Positions 10,618-23,180 of a stretch of 64,000 bases of DNA are shown piece after piece (positions within the stretch are counted from its first letter, which is position 1; each line of letters opens with the position of its first letter). Origin of the DNA: Chrysoperla carnea. Lineage: Eukaryota > Arthropoda > Insecta > Neuroptera > Chrysopidae. The stretch is from assembly GCF_905475395.1 (NCBI RefSeq), contig NC_058337.1:90142368-90206367 (forward strand), in the 5' to 3' direction. The notes below the pieces were generated by a model. That model was not told the origin of the DNA, did no database searches, and saw only the letters and a list, made by a program, of their open reading frames with translations. A program made the translations under genes and the position numbers.

Positions 10618-13600
10618 AAAGGCATTAAAACGTAACGCCTTCATTGTTGATTGGTTCTACGATATTCTACGATCGGTAAATACGTGTTATAATTTTCAAC
10701 GAAGATTAACTAAGTGTGTGTGATGGAAAAATCAATTTAAAAAAGAAGAAAAGTAACAGGAAATGATGTTGGAACGAACTGTACCTACTACTACTGTTCG
10801 TTAATATACATAAACTGAAATAACAAATGAATGTAAATTAAATTAAATTAAGTAAACAGGAAATATTGTAAAAAAATTTTAAGTAATTTTTGTATAAATT
10901 AAAACAAAAAAAAAGAAAATTTAGTCGTTGAATTTAAGTCACGTCTTGGATAATATTTTTATACTAACATTTTTATCTTTTACACACGTACAAAAGCATC
11001 GTAGAATGGTATGAAGGTGTGGCTGATCACATCATACTGGTATAAAATTTGCTAGCATAAGTTTTATTCGATTTTTGTTAAGATTATTCAAGGAGTACAC
11101 ATTAAATCATAATTAATGCAAACGACCCCTTCAATTATTAAAGTTAGAAAACTAAAAGCTAGCATACAAATATTAAATTTTATGTGCTTCATTTCCCAGA
11201 AATAAGTAGTAAACAGTAGTAAGAGACTTCTAAATGATGTCCCAATTAATTAAACAACAAAATTTAAACAATAAATAACATATAATAGCTATAACTATTT
11301 TCTGTTTGCTTGCAAAAAAGAAAGAAGATTTTGAAATTACACTTAAGGTATTAGAATCCTTATATATATATATACACATCCGATCGTGATATTCGTCGAT
11401 AATATCAATGTTAATAGCCAAAAAAGAATCCCTCTTAAATCCGGCTTAATTATTTAATGTTATTTCTTATGTATGGAAAACCATCAATTTTACAAATTTT
11501 TTTAATTTTCTAGCATTCTTCTTTGATTTTTTTTTTTTTTTTGATTGGCCTGAGTTTAGCATCCTGAGCGCGATCACTTCAATAAACTGGTAATAAACGG
11601 ACAGCTGGTCCTCGTATGGATACTTTAACTAAAACTTCTCTCATGAACGTTCAATCAGACAATATTCGAATTTCAAAATATTATTTGCTACTATTATTAG
11701 AACACAATATTGGTTATTAGGACAACAATTTTGTCTATAATCTAGATATTGTTTGAGTTTGGTTAATGGTCTGTACTGAAAGTTAATTTTCTACTTTTGT
11801 ATATCAATAATTTCAGTGCTGCAGGTAGATTTTGTGCAATCAACGTACAATAAGCGATCGAACAGAAAAGAGAGAAAATTCCGAATTTATCTATTATCCT
11901 CGATCTGTAAAATTATTTGAACTTTGTATGGTTGCTTTAAACTCCGTCTTTGTAATTCGTACGCACAGGATAGCGAGTAGGTATTCGTTGCAAATTTACT
12001 TTGTCACCATGTCACTTATTTATCATCTATACTTATCTAAAGAAAAGAATTTTTTTATAACATGTGTAACTGTGCACGTGGAAAGTGAATAAAATGAAAC
12101 GCGTAAATTAAAAAGCTTAAATTTGTTTGTCTTTTGAAATCTCACAAATTAAGAGGTTAATGTCAAGCATAAGAAATTCAAAATAAATCGGTCTAAGAAG
12201 TGTTCATCCATTCTCTTCTGGTTGAATCAATTCCGAAAAGTTATATTCTTATAACAGTGGTGTGATTTTGATGGCTTTTCAAATTTTCAAAGATTTTATA
12301 AAACCTATTAAAATATTCAGTGATAAACAATCTTAATTGTCATACCAGTAAATCAATTAATATCTATTTGTAGAAGACATTCCTGATATGAAGCTGTGTG
12401 CTATGTGTTTAAGATTTGGTTTGGTCCCTTGATGTGACATTCAACATCCTCAGAAAGATATCCATCCCTTGATGTGACATACGTAATAGTAAATAATAAT
12501 ATATGTCATTAAATGGTATACACTATACACTAAAGATAATATATCTTATCATTTAGGTATACCTTCCTGAAAATTAGATTGTCGATCCCCATGCCAAAGA
12601 AGAGCTATTTACGTAAAAGGGAAATATTGTCCAATAGCAATAATACACCAATTATTACTTATTTCAAGTCCTACCAGCATCTTTGATACAATAACACACA
12701 TTTGAATCGCTGTATTTTAAAGCCATGAATATTACCTACTTCCCTCTGTTTCGCGATACAAAATACACCGGAGTAATATTAAACTTTGTTCAACAAAAAT
12801 CTTAGGTCGCATAAAAAGGGAGAAAAGGGTACGAATCTGTTGAAAATATATGGGTTTCCGATTAAAAAAGTGAAGTTGATACTAATTTGACCAAGAATAA
12901 AAAAATTTTTGTATGAAACATTTTTTTAGAAAATGCATCCTTTAGTAGAAAAGTTCCTGCGTTGATTAAATGGGATCGCCCTGTAGAAGGCTTAACATCT
13001 ATATGATTGTGCAAACTAGATGCAAATAATGTCAAGCTAAACGGGTCAATTTCTACAGGTCAATGATGATTAAATTAACAAATTGTTAATCAAAGATCTA
13101 TCGTTTGATGAACAAAGACAACTATAGTTAGAATATTGTTGATTGAAGAGCGATATATATATTATCAAATTTATAAGCCTCACTTGCACGCAATATATTA
13201 TATATTTTTGTAGTTGCATGATATTGTAAATCTAAAAATAACTCATTACTTGACTACAAAGCATGTATTTGGCTTATATTAATGTACCGTGCAATAAACC
13301 AAAACTTTTTTACAATACTGTAGGTTTACAATCACCTTAAAAGCCAAAAAATTGAAATGATGATTAAACATATGTATCTAAAACACAAGTTGTAAAATAG
13401 GTATATGTAGGTACTTTAATTTTGAATTTTCGCACTCCGGCGCCCAATATGGTTAAGAAGACTCTACCCAGTGTGCTACACTCTTAGATAATATGAAGTC
13501 GAAGAGGATTTTACTATAGATATTGGTCTAACAGATAATGGTAAACCAATACGTTTTTTATCTTGAATATCGTATGAAGTAACGTATCTTATCTGCTACG

Positions 13601-14300
13601 GATTATAAAGAATAGAATTTGTTTCAAACCATTAAATCAATATGAACTCACATGTAAATAAATATTGAATCAATTTTTAAGCATAATTTATTTTTTTGTT
13701 AGTACATATATAAGAAGACACATACATATACACGTAGTTTGTTATCATATTATATTATAACAATGCTCTAATAAATTTTTAGACCCAAAGAAAGAAAGAA
13801 AGAACGTATTATAATATGCATACTAACAACATGAAATACTCCTGCCTTCTACAACTTAATAATACTATCTATATATCACCTCATTATCTGCTTTTGATTT
13901 CAAAACATTAATAAGAAAGAGATGCACTTGAGAATTTATACAGGTTGTTCTCTATCAATTAAATTAATAAGACGCTTTAAGTATGTTTTTACGGTTTTTT
14001 TTTTGTGCTTTACCGTGATCTATCAATTAATACGAGGACTGTTTTGTTAACTTAAGACTCTGTTTTTATCTAATATCTATAAAAGCAATATTTGTTTGGA
14101 TTCAATGAGCTGCAATATCGTTCATCTGATCGCGATACAAGCTTGTAAACATATTGCAAGGAATTGCGCGAAGCTTATAGGCTATAAACTTTAATTTTAT
14201 TTCGCTACGATAGTATACAGCGTTATTCACATAATTCGACTCGAAAGATTACTGCTAAACTGCTTGAATTTAAGAAAATTTTAGGATAGATAGAGAAATT
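10618..14300. other. Long non-coding stretch without a recognised gene
   Basis: No intact coding region, splice-bounded exon or RNA gene was identified. A direct repeat of cccttgatgtgacat occurs at about 12426 and 12468. A possible tiny EcKinase-like relic lies at about 13500-13580 (see findings). The open frame at 11832-12092 starts with a non-ATG codon and has no family-like motif. Confidence 0.4.
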
Positions 14301-14311
14301 ATTATCGTAAT

Positions 14312-14372
14312 GTACAGGCTGTTCGAAAAACACGAGGATCAAAATTGAATTTTTTAATAGGAACACCCTGTA
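14312..14372. mobile_element. Short element with TACAGG-type inverted ends
   Basis: A 61-bp segment begins TACAGGCTGTTC and ends in the inverse complement of TACAGGGTGTTC. Many insect MITE families have such ends. It is very short, so it may be a deletion derivative or a coincidence. Confidence 0.35.
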
Positions 14373-14701
14373 TATTATTTTATTTTCAGGTTCCAGAAAC
14401 ACAAGTTACAAAGATGAGCTATTTCGTAACCACCCTGCGTTATTTAACACCTATGAGCGTTATATAAAATTTTGCATTCTGCTTTAAAAACTATCTCTAG
14501 ACTAGATTCTGCCATTCCATTTTTTCTGTTTATACCTTCCGATTTATTTAATTTTTTACATAATCTGTTTAACATAACCTGTTAATTTTTTTTCTACATA
14601 GAATTAAATTCAATTAAACAACAACAATAAGTAATAATAAATAAGTGGATAAACAAATTAAAAAAATTCATTGAGTTGAAAAAATTGCATTCGTGTCTAG
14701 A

Positions 14702-14772
14702 ACTCGAATAGCCTAATTGGTAGGGCGCTTGACATGAATCCAAGAAGTCCGGGTTCGAGTCCTGGTTCGAGT
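14702..14772 (+). tRNA. tRNA-like sequence, probable tRNA pseudogene or SINE head
   Basis: The 71 bases fold as a standard cloverleaf. The acceptor stem ACTCGAA/TTCGAGT is a perfect 7 bp. The D arm is GCCT/GGGC with G18-G19 and A14/A21 in place. The anticodon arm is CTTGA/CCAAG with one A-C mismatch. The variable loop has 4 bases, and the T arm is CCGGG/CCTGG with the loop TTCGAGT. A T-run (14776 onward) follows as for pol III termination. The weak point is the anticodon loop CATGAAT: position 33 is A instead of the near-invariant T, and the positional anticodon TGA (Ser) conflicts with the short variable arm, since serine tRNAs have a long one. It is therefore unlikely to be a working tRNA. 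Confidence 0.6.
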
Positions 14773-14963
14773 GTATTTTTTTCAATTCTCTTTAACTCAA
14801 AAGAAAGTGTTCAAAATTAGTATTATATTAATTGTTTTATGAAATATAATTTTCAAATTTCAGATGAAATAATCGAAAATATAAAGTCAGAGCACCTATT
14901 TTCTGACACAAATGGGTTTATAGAAAACAAATTATTCGCCACCTTTTTTTTATGTCACTTAAG

Positions 14964-14967
<4 letters not shown>

Positions 14968-15005
<38 letters not shown>
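14968..15005. repeat. (AT)n microsatellite
   Basis: An uninterrupted AT dinucleotide run. It directly abuts the dispersed repeat that begins with ctagcggcc. Confidence 0.95.
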
Positions 15006-15006
<1 letters not shown>

Positions 15007-15336
15007 TAGCGGCCCCGACGGACGTTGTCCCGTAAAAACGTAACTCCAATTCATGAATACCTCTAATAAATGCCTATTGACAATACCTGAATACTATTAA
15101 AAATACATAGTACACATAGTATACATAATGTGATATGATTTATATGCGCTCCCACCATTTAATGAAATTTCATTTTTTTGGTACGGAGCCCTCAAAAACA
15201 GTTGTACTGGACCAAATTGTAAATCTAAACCATTCTCGAATCTCCACGAACACACACAAAAAATTTCATCAAAATCGGTCCAGCCGTCTAGGAGGAGTTC
15301 AATTACATACACACGCACAAGAAATATATATATTAA
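15006..15336 (+). repeat. Dispersed repeat (CTAGCGGCC...CGGTCCAGCCGT type) between TA tracts
   Basis: It starts ctagcggccccgacggacgt, carries ggtacggagccctcaaaaac near 15180 and aaaatcggtccagccgtc near 15272, and ends with acacgcacaagaaatata. These phrases are typical of an abundant arthropod interspersed element that commonly ends in TA microsatellites, as here on both sides. The frames that overlap it on both strands are by-products of the repeat. Class not assigned from sequence alone. Confidence 0.7.
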
Positions 15337-15339
15337 GAT

Positions 15340-15386
<47 letters not shown>
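15337..15386. repeat. (TA)n microsatellite
   Basis: A TA run with one interruption (taaata), forming the right border of the dispersed repeat. Confidence 0.9.
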
Positions 15387-15387
<1 letters not shown>

Positions 15388-18300
15388 TAACGTTGGGACT
15401 AAAGTTAATATCCGTATATACGATCTATACAAAATAACGAAAACTTTTTTTAAAAAATGTCAGAAATACAATGTTTAATAGTTTAATAGTAATAAACAAA
15501 CAACAAATAACACTAATGACAGATATAATAATAATAATAATAATTTTTAATATGAATATATTTTAAAACTAATTTTATGAATATATTTTATGAATATATT
15601 TTAAAACTAATAATAATTTGATGTCAACTAGCGTCAAACACGAGTATCACGTAAATTTAGATGCTAATTTCTTTACTACTAAGATTGTAGAGCATAATGG
15701 GAAATAAAAGTATATACAGAATGTTTATTAAGTAAATACAAACAATTTAACAGTATATTCTTGAACCAATTTTATTAAAAAAGTTCATATGAAACTAATA
15801 CTACTTACCTCGTACTAATGTCAAAACTAGCTCAGCCCGTGAGAAATTCTGAAGTGTGAAACCAGTGGCTAAAAACAAGCTACAGAAATAATCGATAGTG
15901 AGTAATTCACTGTATTTTTATTTATAAGCAATTTTATTACATTTATGATATATACAAATTACATAATGATCAAAATTAACCTTAAAACTATTTCTTCAAC
16001 TTGTTTTTTCCTAGGCGGTACAAATTTATATCATGAGTCTATTTTTCGTCACTATCCAGTATGATAAGCTTTAAAATGAGGAGATATTCATAAAATTTGT
16101 TAAAGGAATGAGGAAAATATCACCACGTGATAGAAAGTTAGGCTGAAGATTAAGATTGTAATTTCAAATATCACATAATTTAACAGCAATACTAATATGT
16201 TATGGAAAAACGATATCAAATCCCCACCCCCCACCAACCATATTTCGCTCGATATATCGTATATTGAGCTGGTTTTATCACTGAAGAACTAATTCCTGTA
16301 AAACGTGAACGTACATTATAGTCAAAGCCAAAATAAACCAATGCATGTAAAAAAATTGGAAATTTTCTACAGAATTCAATTCGGTTCACTTATAATAAAA
16401 GTACCAACTAGAAGCCAGGTAAAAAAATAAAATGCATAATTATTATAGTATTTCAAAATGTTTTACAACCGATTTTTCGACCGAAATATCCGCACATATT
16501 GAAGAAATTTTTAACGCTTTTTTCGAAAAAATTTTTTGTTTTGAATTTATTTTTAATTTGCAGAACGCTCTTCTTTGGGTTATAAAAGGCTAAATTTTCC
16601 TTTACTGTCAGTTTGTAAAAAAAGAAAAAGTGCATTCAAATATACGGAAAATGTCTGTTTCTTTACATGATTGATTTGCTACATCTCGGTTACGAAAAAT
16701 TAACATTTCGCACAAAATAGAGAGATTAGACTATTATTCTTTGGAAAACCACATGACTGATGATTCTGAAAATCATTATTATTTACTGAATCATCAATAT
16801 ATGTATATTACTTTACTACTTTATTTAAAGTAAAAATATTATTCTTCTAGTCATAAACTCAGAAATTATTTTTTTCTAGAATCATAGAAATTTATCATAA
16901 ATATTTTCATTGATATACGTATATTTTTTATTGTTTTTAAGATTAAATTACCGCTATTATTTGTAGAATGAGTACAAAGAATTTATACAATACTTTTAGT
17001 ATCACAAATTTGAAGTTTATGACATAATCGGCGAACAAATAACAAAAAATATACCAAAATTTTTTTTATGTATTATATTATACCTACTATATATTGTGAT
17101 AAAAACACGTTTTATTATAGTTTTAAGGATTCAATACTCAAAAATAAAACAACTTACTGGAATTTTTTATTTATTTTTATTATTGTATACAAAAATTGAG
17201 TTATCAGTGCTATTAATTTCAACGGTATTTTAAAAAACTTTCTTACTCTACATTCATAATAATTGTACGTCAGTACAAATTATCAGTTTTTGTGGCTTAT
17301 ATTATCTGTTTAATTTTTTTTTCGAGTGTTTATACAAACAATTGTTCTCTAAATGAGTGATTATACAAATAATTATCCTAATTACATATCATAATATTAT
17401 CCTGGATTTCTTGCACTTGGATACAACGAAAATGTAAACGGTATACACTAAAAAGATGGTATAGAGATGGTATATAAGATGGTGAGAGGTATTCGAGTTT
17501 ATTGTCCCCTGTTGCTTGCAATAGTTTCAGCAGAATTAATCTGTGCTGATAGGTCAAACTAAGACAGCATAAGAGTCAATCTTGACAAGTCTTTTTTTTT
17601 AATAATGCTTATTAATTTTTTATATTTGAATTCTAATAAAAACCTCTCTTTATTGATGTAAGTACTTGAATTCTCTAAATTACTTATTAAACAAAAGCTA
17701 TGAACCAACTTCACAAAATTCTCATTTACATTTTGCAATCAAATTAGAATAGAAATACAAAAATTCTGCAACAGAGTCAACTATTTTGTCTTAACAATAA
17801 TGTTCCATTTATATCACTCTCGAAATTTCTCGAAAAATATAGCAATCTACAAGAATGCAATTATATGAAAATAAAGTTCACTTATCAGAGTATTATACTT
17901 ATAATATAATAAAGTAAAAAAGCTGTAACTAAAAGCACCATGGATGCAAATAATAGAAATTTATAGGTATCACATACTTCCTATAATATTTTCCATAGAA
18001 TGAATTGTAAATAAGATGATGAAGAGAGCAAGTGAAGCCTCACATTTCCCCAAACTACACAGAGATTTTGATGTGCAGTACTCCATAGCTTTGTACCCTG
18101 GATCACATTTCACATATTAATAAAATATGATTACAGTTTTCATTGTTAACTGTTTATATTCAAATTTTCAAAAAAGTATATCGGAAGAACTATTAAAATA
18201 TATTAGATTGAACGAAACCTTTAACGTATTAAATATATTATATTACATACTTGATCAATTTTTTTTTGTATATATATATATATAGATAGGTATAAAATAA

Positions 18301-20540
18301 CATATTTCAATTCATATCTTTACTCTATACCACTACTGAACGGTTTTTACAAATTATTTAGTGTTTTCTATAACAAAAACATGGATGACATTATTATTAT
18401 TATTATTGTTATTTATTATGTTTTTCATAAATTATTTATATACAATATGAATAGAATAGAATAGAAATTTGCAAGTAAAAATATCTTAACCTGACTCGAC
18501 TTGAATCACAAATAAAGCTTCATATATTCTAAATTTGTTTTACTTTTAGATATACATGAAATATTTGGTTTTTGAGAAAATAATTTAAAATTTAAAATAT
18601 TTTTTACTTAACGTTTTTGAAAACTTTATCATCGTTTATTTTCATAATTATTTGATCATATGTTCATATTAAGAACTTTTGGCCTCCTTTGATGTCTTGA
18701 ATTCGTGCCCGAAGTTTGTTATAGTACTTCGAAAACATTCTGTACATACTTACTTACTTAACGCGTAAGCCCTAGATATGGATATGAGATATTTCGAAGC
18801 CGACTTGCGTAATGTTACTGATTCTGCAATAAAAACAATATATAATTACGAATTTCGTCCAAATAGCTTTTGTACCGATGTTGAAATTTCACGAAAATTT
18901 CTTCAAATGTCCGTCGATTCTACCTTAAAATATTAAACATTTTTTTTATATTTTTCAAATCATTGCATGGTTAATGTGCATAACACTTTTTTTGACGAAG
19001 ACTTCTCAAAAAACCCATTTTATACTTGGCGTACCTATTGCAGAAAAAACTTCTTTAACTAATAAGCATTCCATAAAACCCCCAAAACGCGTCACCTGTA
19101 GCACTCGTTGAAAATTATAATTTTTAATTAAAACTAATTATTATTAAAAATAAATACCTACATCATAATGGAGTAAATCAACGCATTGCGCGTACTTGAT
19201 TAATTCATAAAAGTTCAATTAAACTTGAAATCTCTCTGTTTCGCAGCTTATAGGAATTTAAGATATTGGTAGAATGTTACATTTATGAGAACTATTATCG
19301 CATTTCAATGGATTTTTCGCTAAGCGAATGAGCTACTCCCCGAATAATTTTTTCCTAAGTAATTTTGTATTTTTATAGAACTTTCTGCCAGAAAAAGGTG
19401 AAAAATCCGAAAAATCTAGATATCAGATATATTGGTCAAAGAAAAGTCATTATAAAATCTCTTAAAAAGCACCCCACGCTTTTTTACGATAAAATGATTT
19501 TTTTGAATTTAAAGAAAATATTTTCTACCTTTTAGTTCAGCTAGTTGCAAAAGCGTGTTTTTTAGTTTTTTAGACTATTTATCAAGAATTCTGTATAAAT
19601 ATGGTGGGAGCGCAAATAAATGTTTCAGATATGGAAATCGTTAGTCCTGAAAACCTTCAGCCAGGTCAGGATAATCAAATGAATTAAATTATTGTATTGT
19701 CATCGGTCTTTGATAAGTATGCCATATTTTAAGTTAATCCGACGATTTGCAGGGGGTAAAACATGTTAAAAACATGTCTGTTACATAATAACATAGGTAC
19801 ATATGAAGCTAATACAAGCGTGTTAAAAAGCGCACAAAATAATCAATTCACTAAAAAAACAACGAAATTTATTTGATTTTCGTTCCTAAAACAAAATAAA
19901 CTTAGACACATAGATATACTAACTTCTACATTACTTCGTATTCGAAAATTAAAATTATTATAAGAGTTCCTTTTCCATAATTAATTCACTATATCATAAA
20001 GTAAAATTAATCAATTTTTCTTGATCGAATTTACACAACAGTATTTTGTGCCATACTGTAAACAATTTTGTATGTATAGTTTTCATGTAAAATTGATGTT
20101 TTTTGTGTAAACATAAAATATTGTTATTTCTACATAAACAAATCTTGTGTAATGAAATAGAACACGTCCGATACCGCAATGTTTAAATTATATTCAGACA
20201 CTCACTTTGGCATAGAAATACTACTCGTGCAATCAGCAATTCAAAAGACGTTACCCATAAATTTATTGATAAGAATGTTTAAAGTTTTTGGAAAACATGT
20301 ATATTCTTTATTTTGGTATATAACCTGTAAGAGTTCCTTCCATAATTGGAAATGGAATCCTCGCAAATTTCCATATTTTTTTAATTGTCTGAAATTATTT
20401 TCAATATACAGCGAAATAAAAAAGGATGAAAGTAAATTTTTCCATTTATTCATTAAATATAATATAATCGGTAATAGTATATTGTTGGACCTTATCCTTA
20501 AACTTGTCTATCTATAAGGTCCTAACGCATTAAATCAATT
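15387..20540. other. Long AT-rich non-coding stretch
   Basis: No gene with recognisable motifs was found. A local duplication of the unit atgaatatattttaaaacta lies at about 15550-15608. The open frame at 20179-20517 (112 codons) has an equally open frame antisense to it and no family signature, so it is not called a gene. Confidence 0.4.
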
Positions 20541-20940
20541 ATACAGTGTGTTTATTTCAAAATTATCTACCTATAATTACTCACAAGATATAATAGGGGG
20601 TGCCATTATTTAGATAGGGGTGAAATTTCAAAGTTAGGGTTGCTTGGGTTGAAGAGATGAAACTTAAAATTCTCTAGGTACCATTTTTTAACTTCCCCCT
20701 CGATATTTTAATTGACGTCTTTTCAACCAAGACAATAATTACATCAGATAAAGAGCTTTTAAGGATTGATATCTTCCATATTCTGTGCGTTGTATCTTAG
20801 AAACCAATCAATCGATTTCAATTTTTTGTCATGGATAGAGAATTTTATGCCCTTTTAAATGATATATCACAAGGTAGGAGGTACTTATTTAAATTTCAAA
20901 GTTAGGAAGTCTTAAGTCCGCCAGGAAATTTCTCAGGGAA
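20541..20940 (+). repeat. Copies of the about 220-bp repeat that forms the 22.3-23.2 kb array
   Basis: Blocks such as tgaaatttcaaagttaggg, accaatcaatcgatttcaat, tttttgtcatgga and gatatatcacaaggtagg occur in the same order as in the array at 22.3-23.2 kb. At least one full unit and parts of a second are present in one orientation. The left edge tatacagtgtgttta resembles tatacagtgtgttaa at 22278. Confidence 0.55.
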
Positions 20941-22277
20941 AATATTAAATATTCTAGACCTTTTAAAGCAGCTCCTATGCTATTAAAATAAACTAGAACA
21001 TATCAGGCCATCTATAACAATAAAATTTAAAGTACGCTTTTCCTAAATAGACTCGATAACATATCGTTTTTCAATTAGAACATTGAAAATATAAATTCAG
21101 TTCATTATTTCTCTGATAGATGCCATAGTTTTCATTTGAGAAAATGTACTCGTGTTGTGCAGAAGTAAACGTCGTCTAGTCTTTATTTGTTATAAAATTC
21201 AAATTTTTTTAATTTCTGTGTTTTTTACGATTAAAATTGCAAAGATAACAAGCTAATATGGCATTTTGGCATTTTTTATTTAACAAAACGGCATTGAGAT
21301 ATTTATAATTATATTTAAAGTTATTTATAGATACAAGTACACCATGTTGACTGACACTACATGACAATTTTCCGACGTATTTTTAGTTTTCTATTTAATC
21401 AAAAGCACGAAAGTTGATATCATAAGTAGTTCTCAGAAAACATTGTGGACGATGACAAATGATTTTTTTTTTTTTTTTGCTATATTTCTAAGACTAAGTT
21501 ACATATTACATTCTTTAATTATATCTTTTTTTTGTTTCTCTAAATTTATCGAATCTACAGTTTTTGAAGTAAAAGGTTGATTGGGAGGTAATATATTGTT
21601 CGTGTGTTAGGCCCAGGTACTCAATTTCATCTTCTAAAGAACCTTGCAAGTTTCAAGATGTATATGGAATAAATAAGTTAAAGATTTTTTCAGTCATAAT
21701 ATATCAGTTAATGACGTTCTTCTCGTTCCCTCCACCATTTTTACATGGGAAACCATATATTATGCATGTTCATATAATTTACTTTCTCGTGGTTTTACAT
21801 TTATATTTTTTCTTAAATTACTTAAAAAAGGCAACAATAATAATAACTTGAAGAAGAAACTTGATTTTAAAATTAACGTTATATTGCTTTACTTCCGGAC
21901 TAGGCTCGGTTAAGAAGAAGCTCATAGCAATTATACTTTACTTAACTGCTTGAAGCAGTAAAATAGAGAAATGAATGGGAAACGATAATTTATTCCTCTT
22001 TTTTCCGAAAGTTCGTTACTTTCCTAGTAATTCCAGTTTATTGATTCTTCTACTTCCCTGCGACATATATATACATATATATATATTTGGTTCGTTCCAC
22101 GAAGCACTCATCACGCTCACGATTGTTTTTCTGATTTTCCTGTTCCACTTGCTTGCGAGGGTTATTATCTTAATCTCAATAATGAAATGTTTGACGAAGT
22201 GTTTTGAGTGTTGTTGTGAACGTAAACATTACAAATGGCGAGTTTGAAAAAATAAATAATAACCATATATATAATAT
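20941..22277. other. AT-rich non-coding stretch
   Basis: No gene or repeat family recognised between the two sets of 220-bp repeats. It contains T-runs (for example 21463-21478). Confidence 0.4.
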
Positions 22278-23180
22278 ATACAGTGTGTTAAGTATCCACT
22301 CTTAATAATTATTGACTTTATATGATTATTGTTTTGAGTTAAAACACTTCGATTTAGATATCGAGGGAGCAGTTCAAAAATGGTAGCTAAAGAATTTTAG
22401 GTTTAACCCCTTCACCCCTAGTCATCTTAACTTTAAAATTATAATGGCACTCTGTACCTTGTTATAAATCATTTGAAAGGGTATACAATTTTCTATCAAA
22501 CCATGATAAAAAAAATGAAATCGATTGATTGAATAGGGTACACAGAAGATGGGAGAATCCACCCTCAACTCTTGATCTGATGTAATTATTGTTTTGAATA
22601 AAAACCCGTCGATTAAGATACCAATAAGGGAGTTCAAAATCGGTACCTAATAAAATTTAGGTTTCATTCCTTCAACCCCACCCCAACTTTGACATTTCAA
22701 ATAGCACTCTCTACCTTGTGATACTTCGTTTGAATGGACATACAATTTTCTCTTCAACCATGATTTTCTCTTAAAAAAAATGAAGTCGATCGATTGATTT
22801 TAATAATAGACTATACAGACGCTGAAGGGTATGAATTCCTACTTCTGAGAAGTCTACCTTAAGAACCAATAGATTGATTTCATTTTTTTGTTGTTGTCAT
22901 GGTTGGAATTGTATGCCCCTTCAAATGAGATATCACAAAGTAAAGGGTGCTATATGACATTTCAAAGATAGACAACACTGAAGATGGAAAGTATGAATTC
23001 CATCTTCTGTGTAGTCCATTTTAAGAACCAATCGAACGATTTCATTTTTTATCATGGAAGGATAGATAATTTTGATGTATAACAAGGTAAGATGTATAAC
23101 AAGGTAAGGGATGCCATTTGAAATTTCAAAGTAATTGTGGCTAGAGGTGAAGGAGTGAAACCTTAAATAATGAAATTCTC
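22278..23180. repeat. Inverted array of about 220-bp repeats (two copies antisense, two sense)
   Basis: From 22330 to 22830 two tandem units read in the order: ttcaaaa-tggta-ct, aggttt-a-ccttca-cccc, ggcactct-taccttg, catga-aaaa-atgaa-tcgat. From 22850 to 23175 two units read as the inverse complement: accaat-gattgatttcat, tcatgg-tgga-aatt, atcacaa-gtaa-gggtgc, atttcaaag, aggagtgaaacctta. The whole could fold as one long imperfect hairpin. Related sense units lie at 20541-20940. No coding capacity; probably a foldback DNA element or a satellite fragment. Confidence 0.6.

Noticed and set aside
14594-14785. Minus-strand open frame across the tRNA-like sequence
   Set aside because: The region is better explained by the cloverleaf on the plus strand. 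The peptide has no known pattern.
15097-15353. Open frames on both strands with protein-like text (for example a stretch with ISTNTHKKFHQN)
   Set aside because: They fall inside a dispersed repeat and reflect its common phrase, not a gene.
20179-20517. A 112-codon open frame with some resemblance to a membrane-receptor fragment
   Set aside because: The antisense strand is also open over the same stretch, no family motif is present and no splice context was found. In DNA this AT-rich such frames arise by chance.
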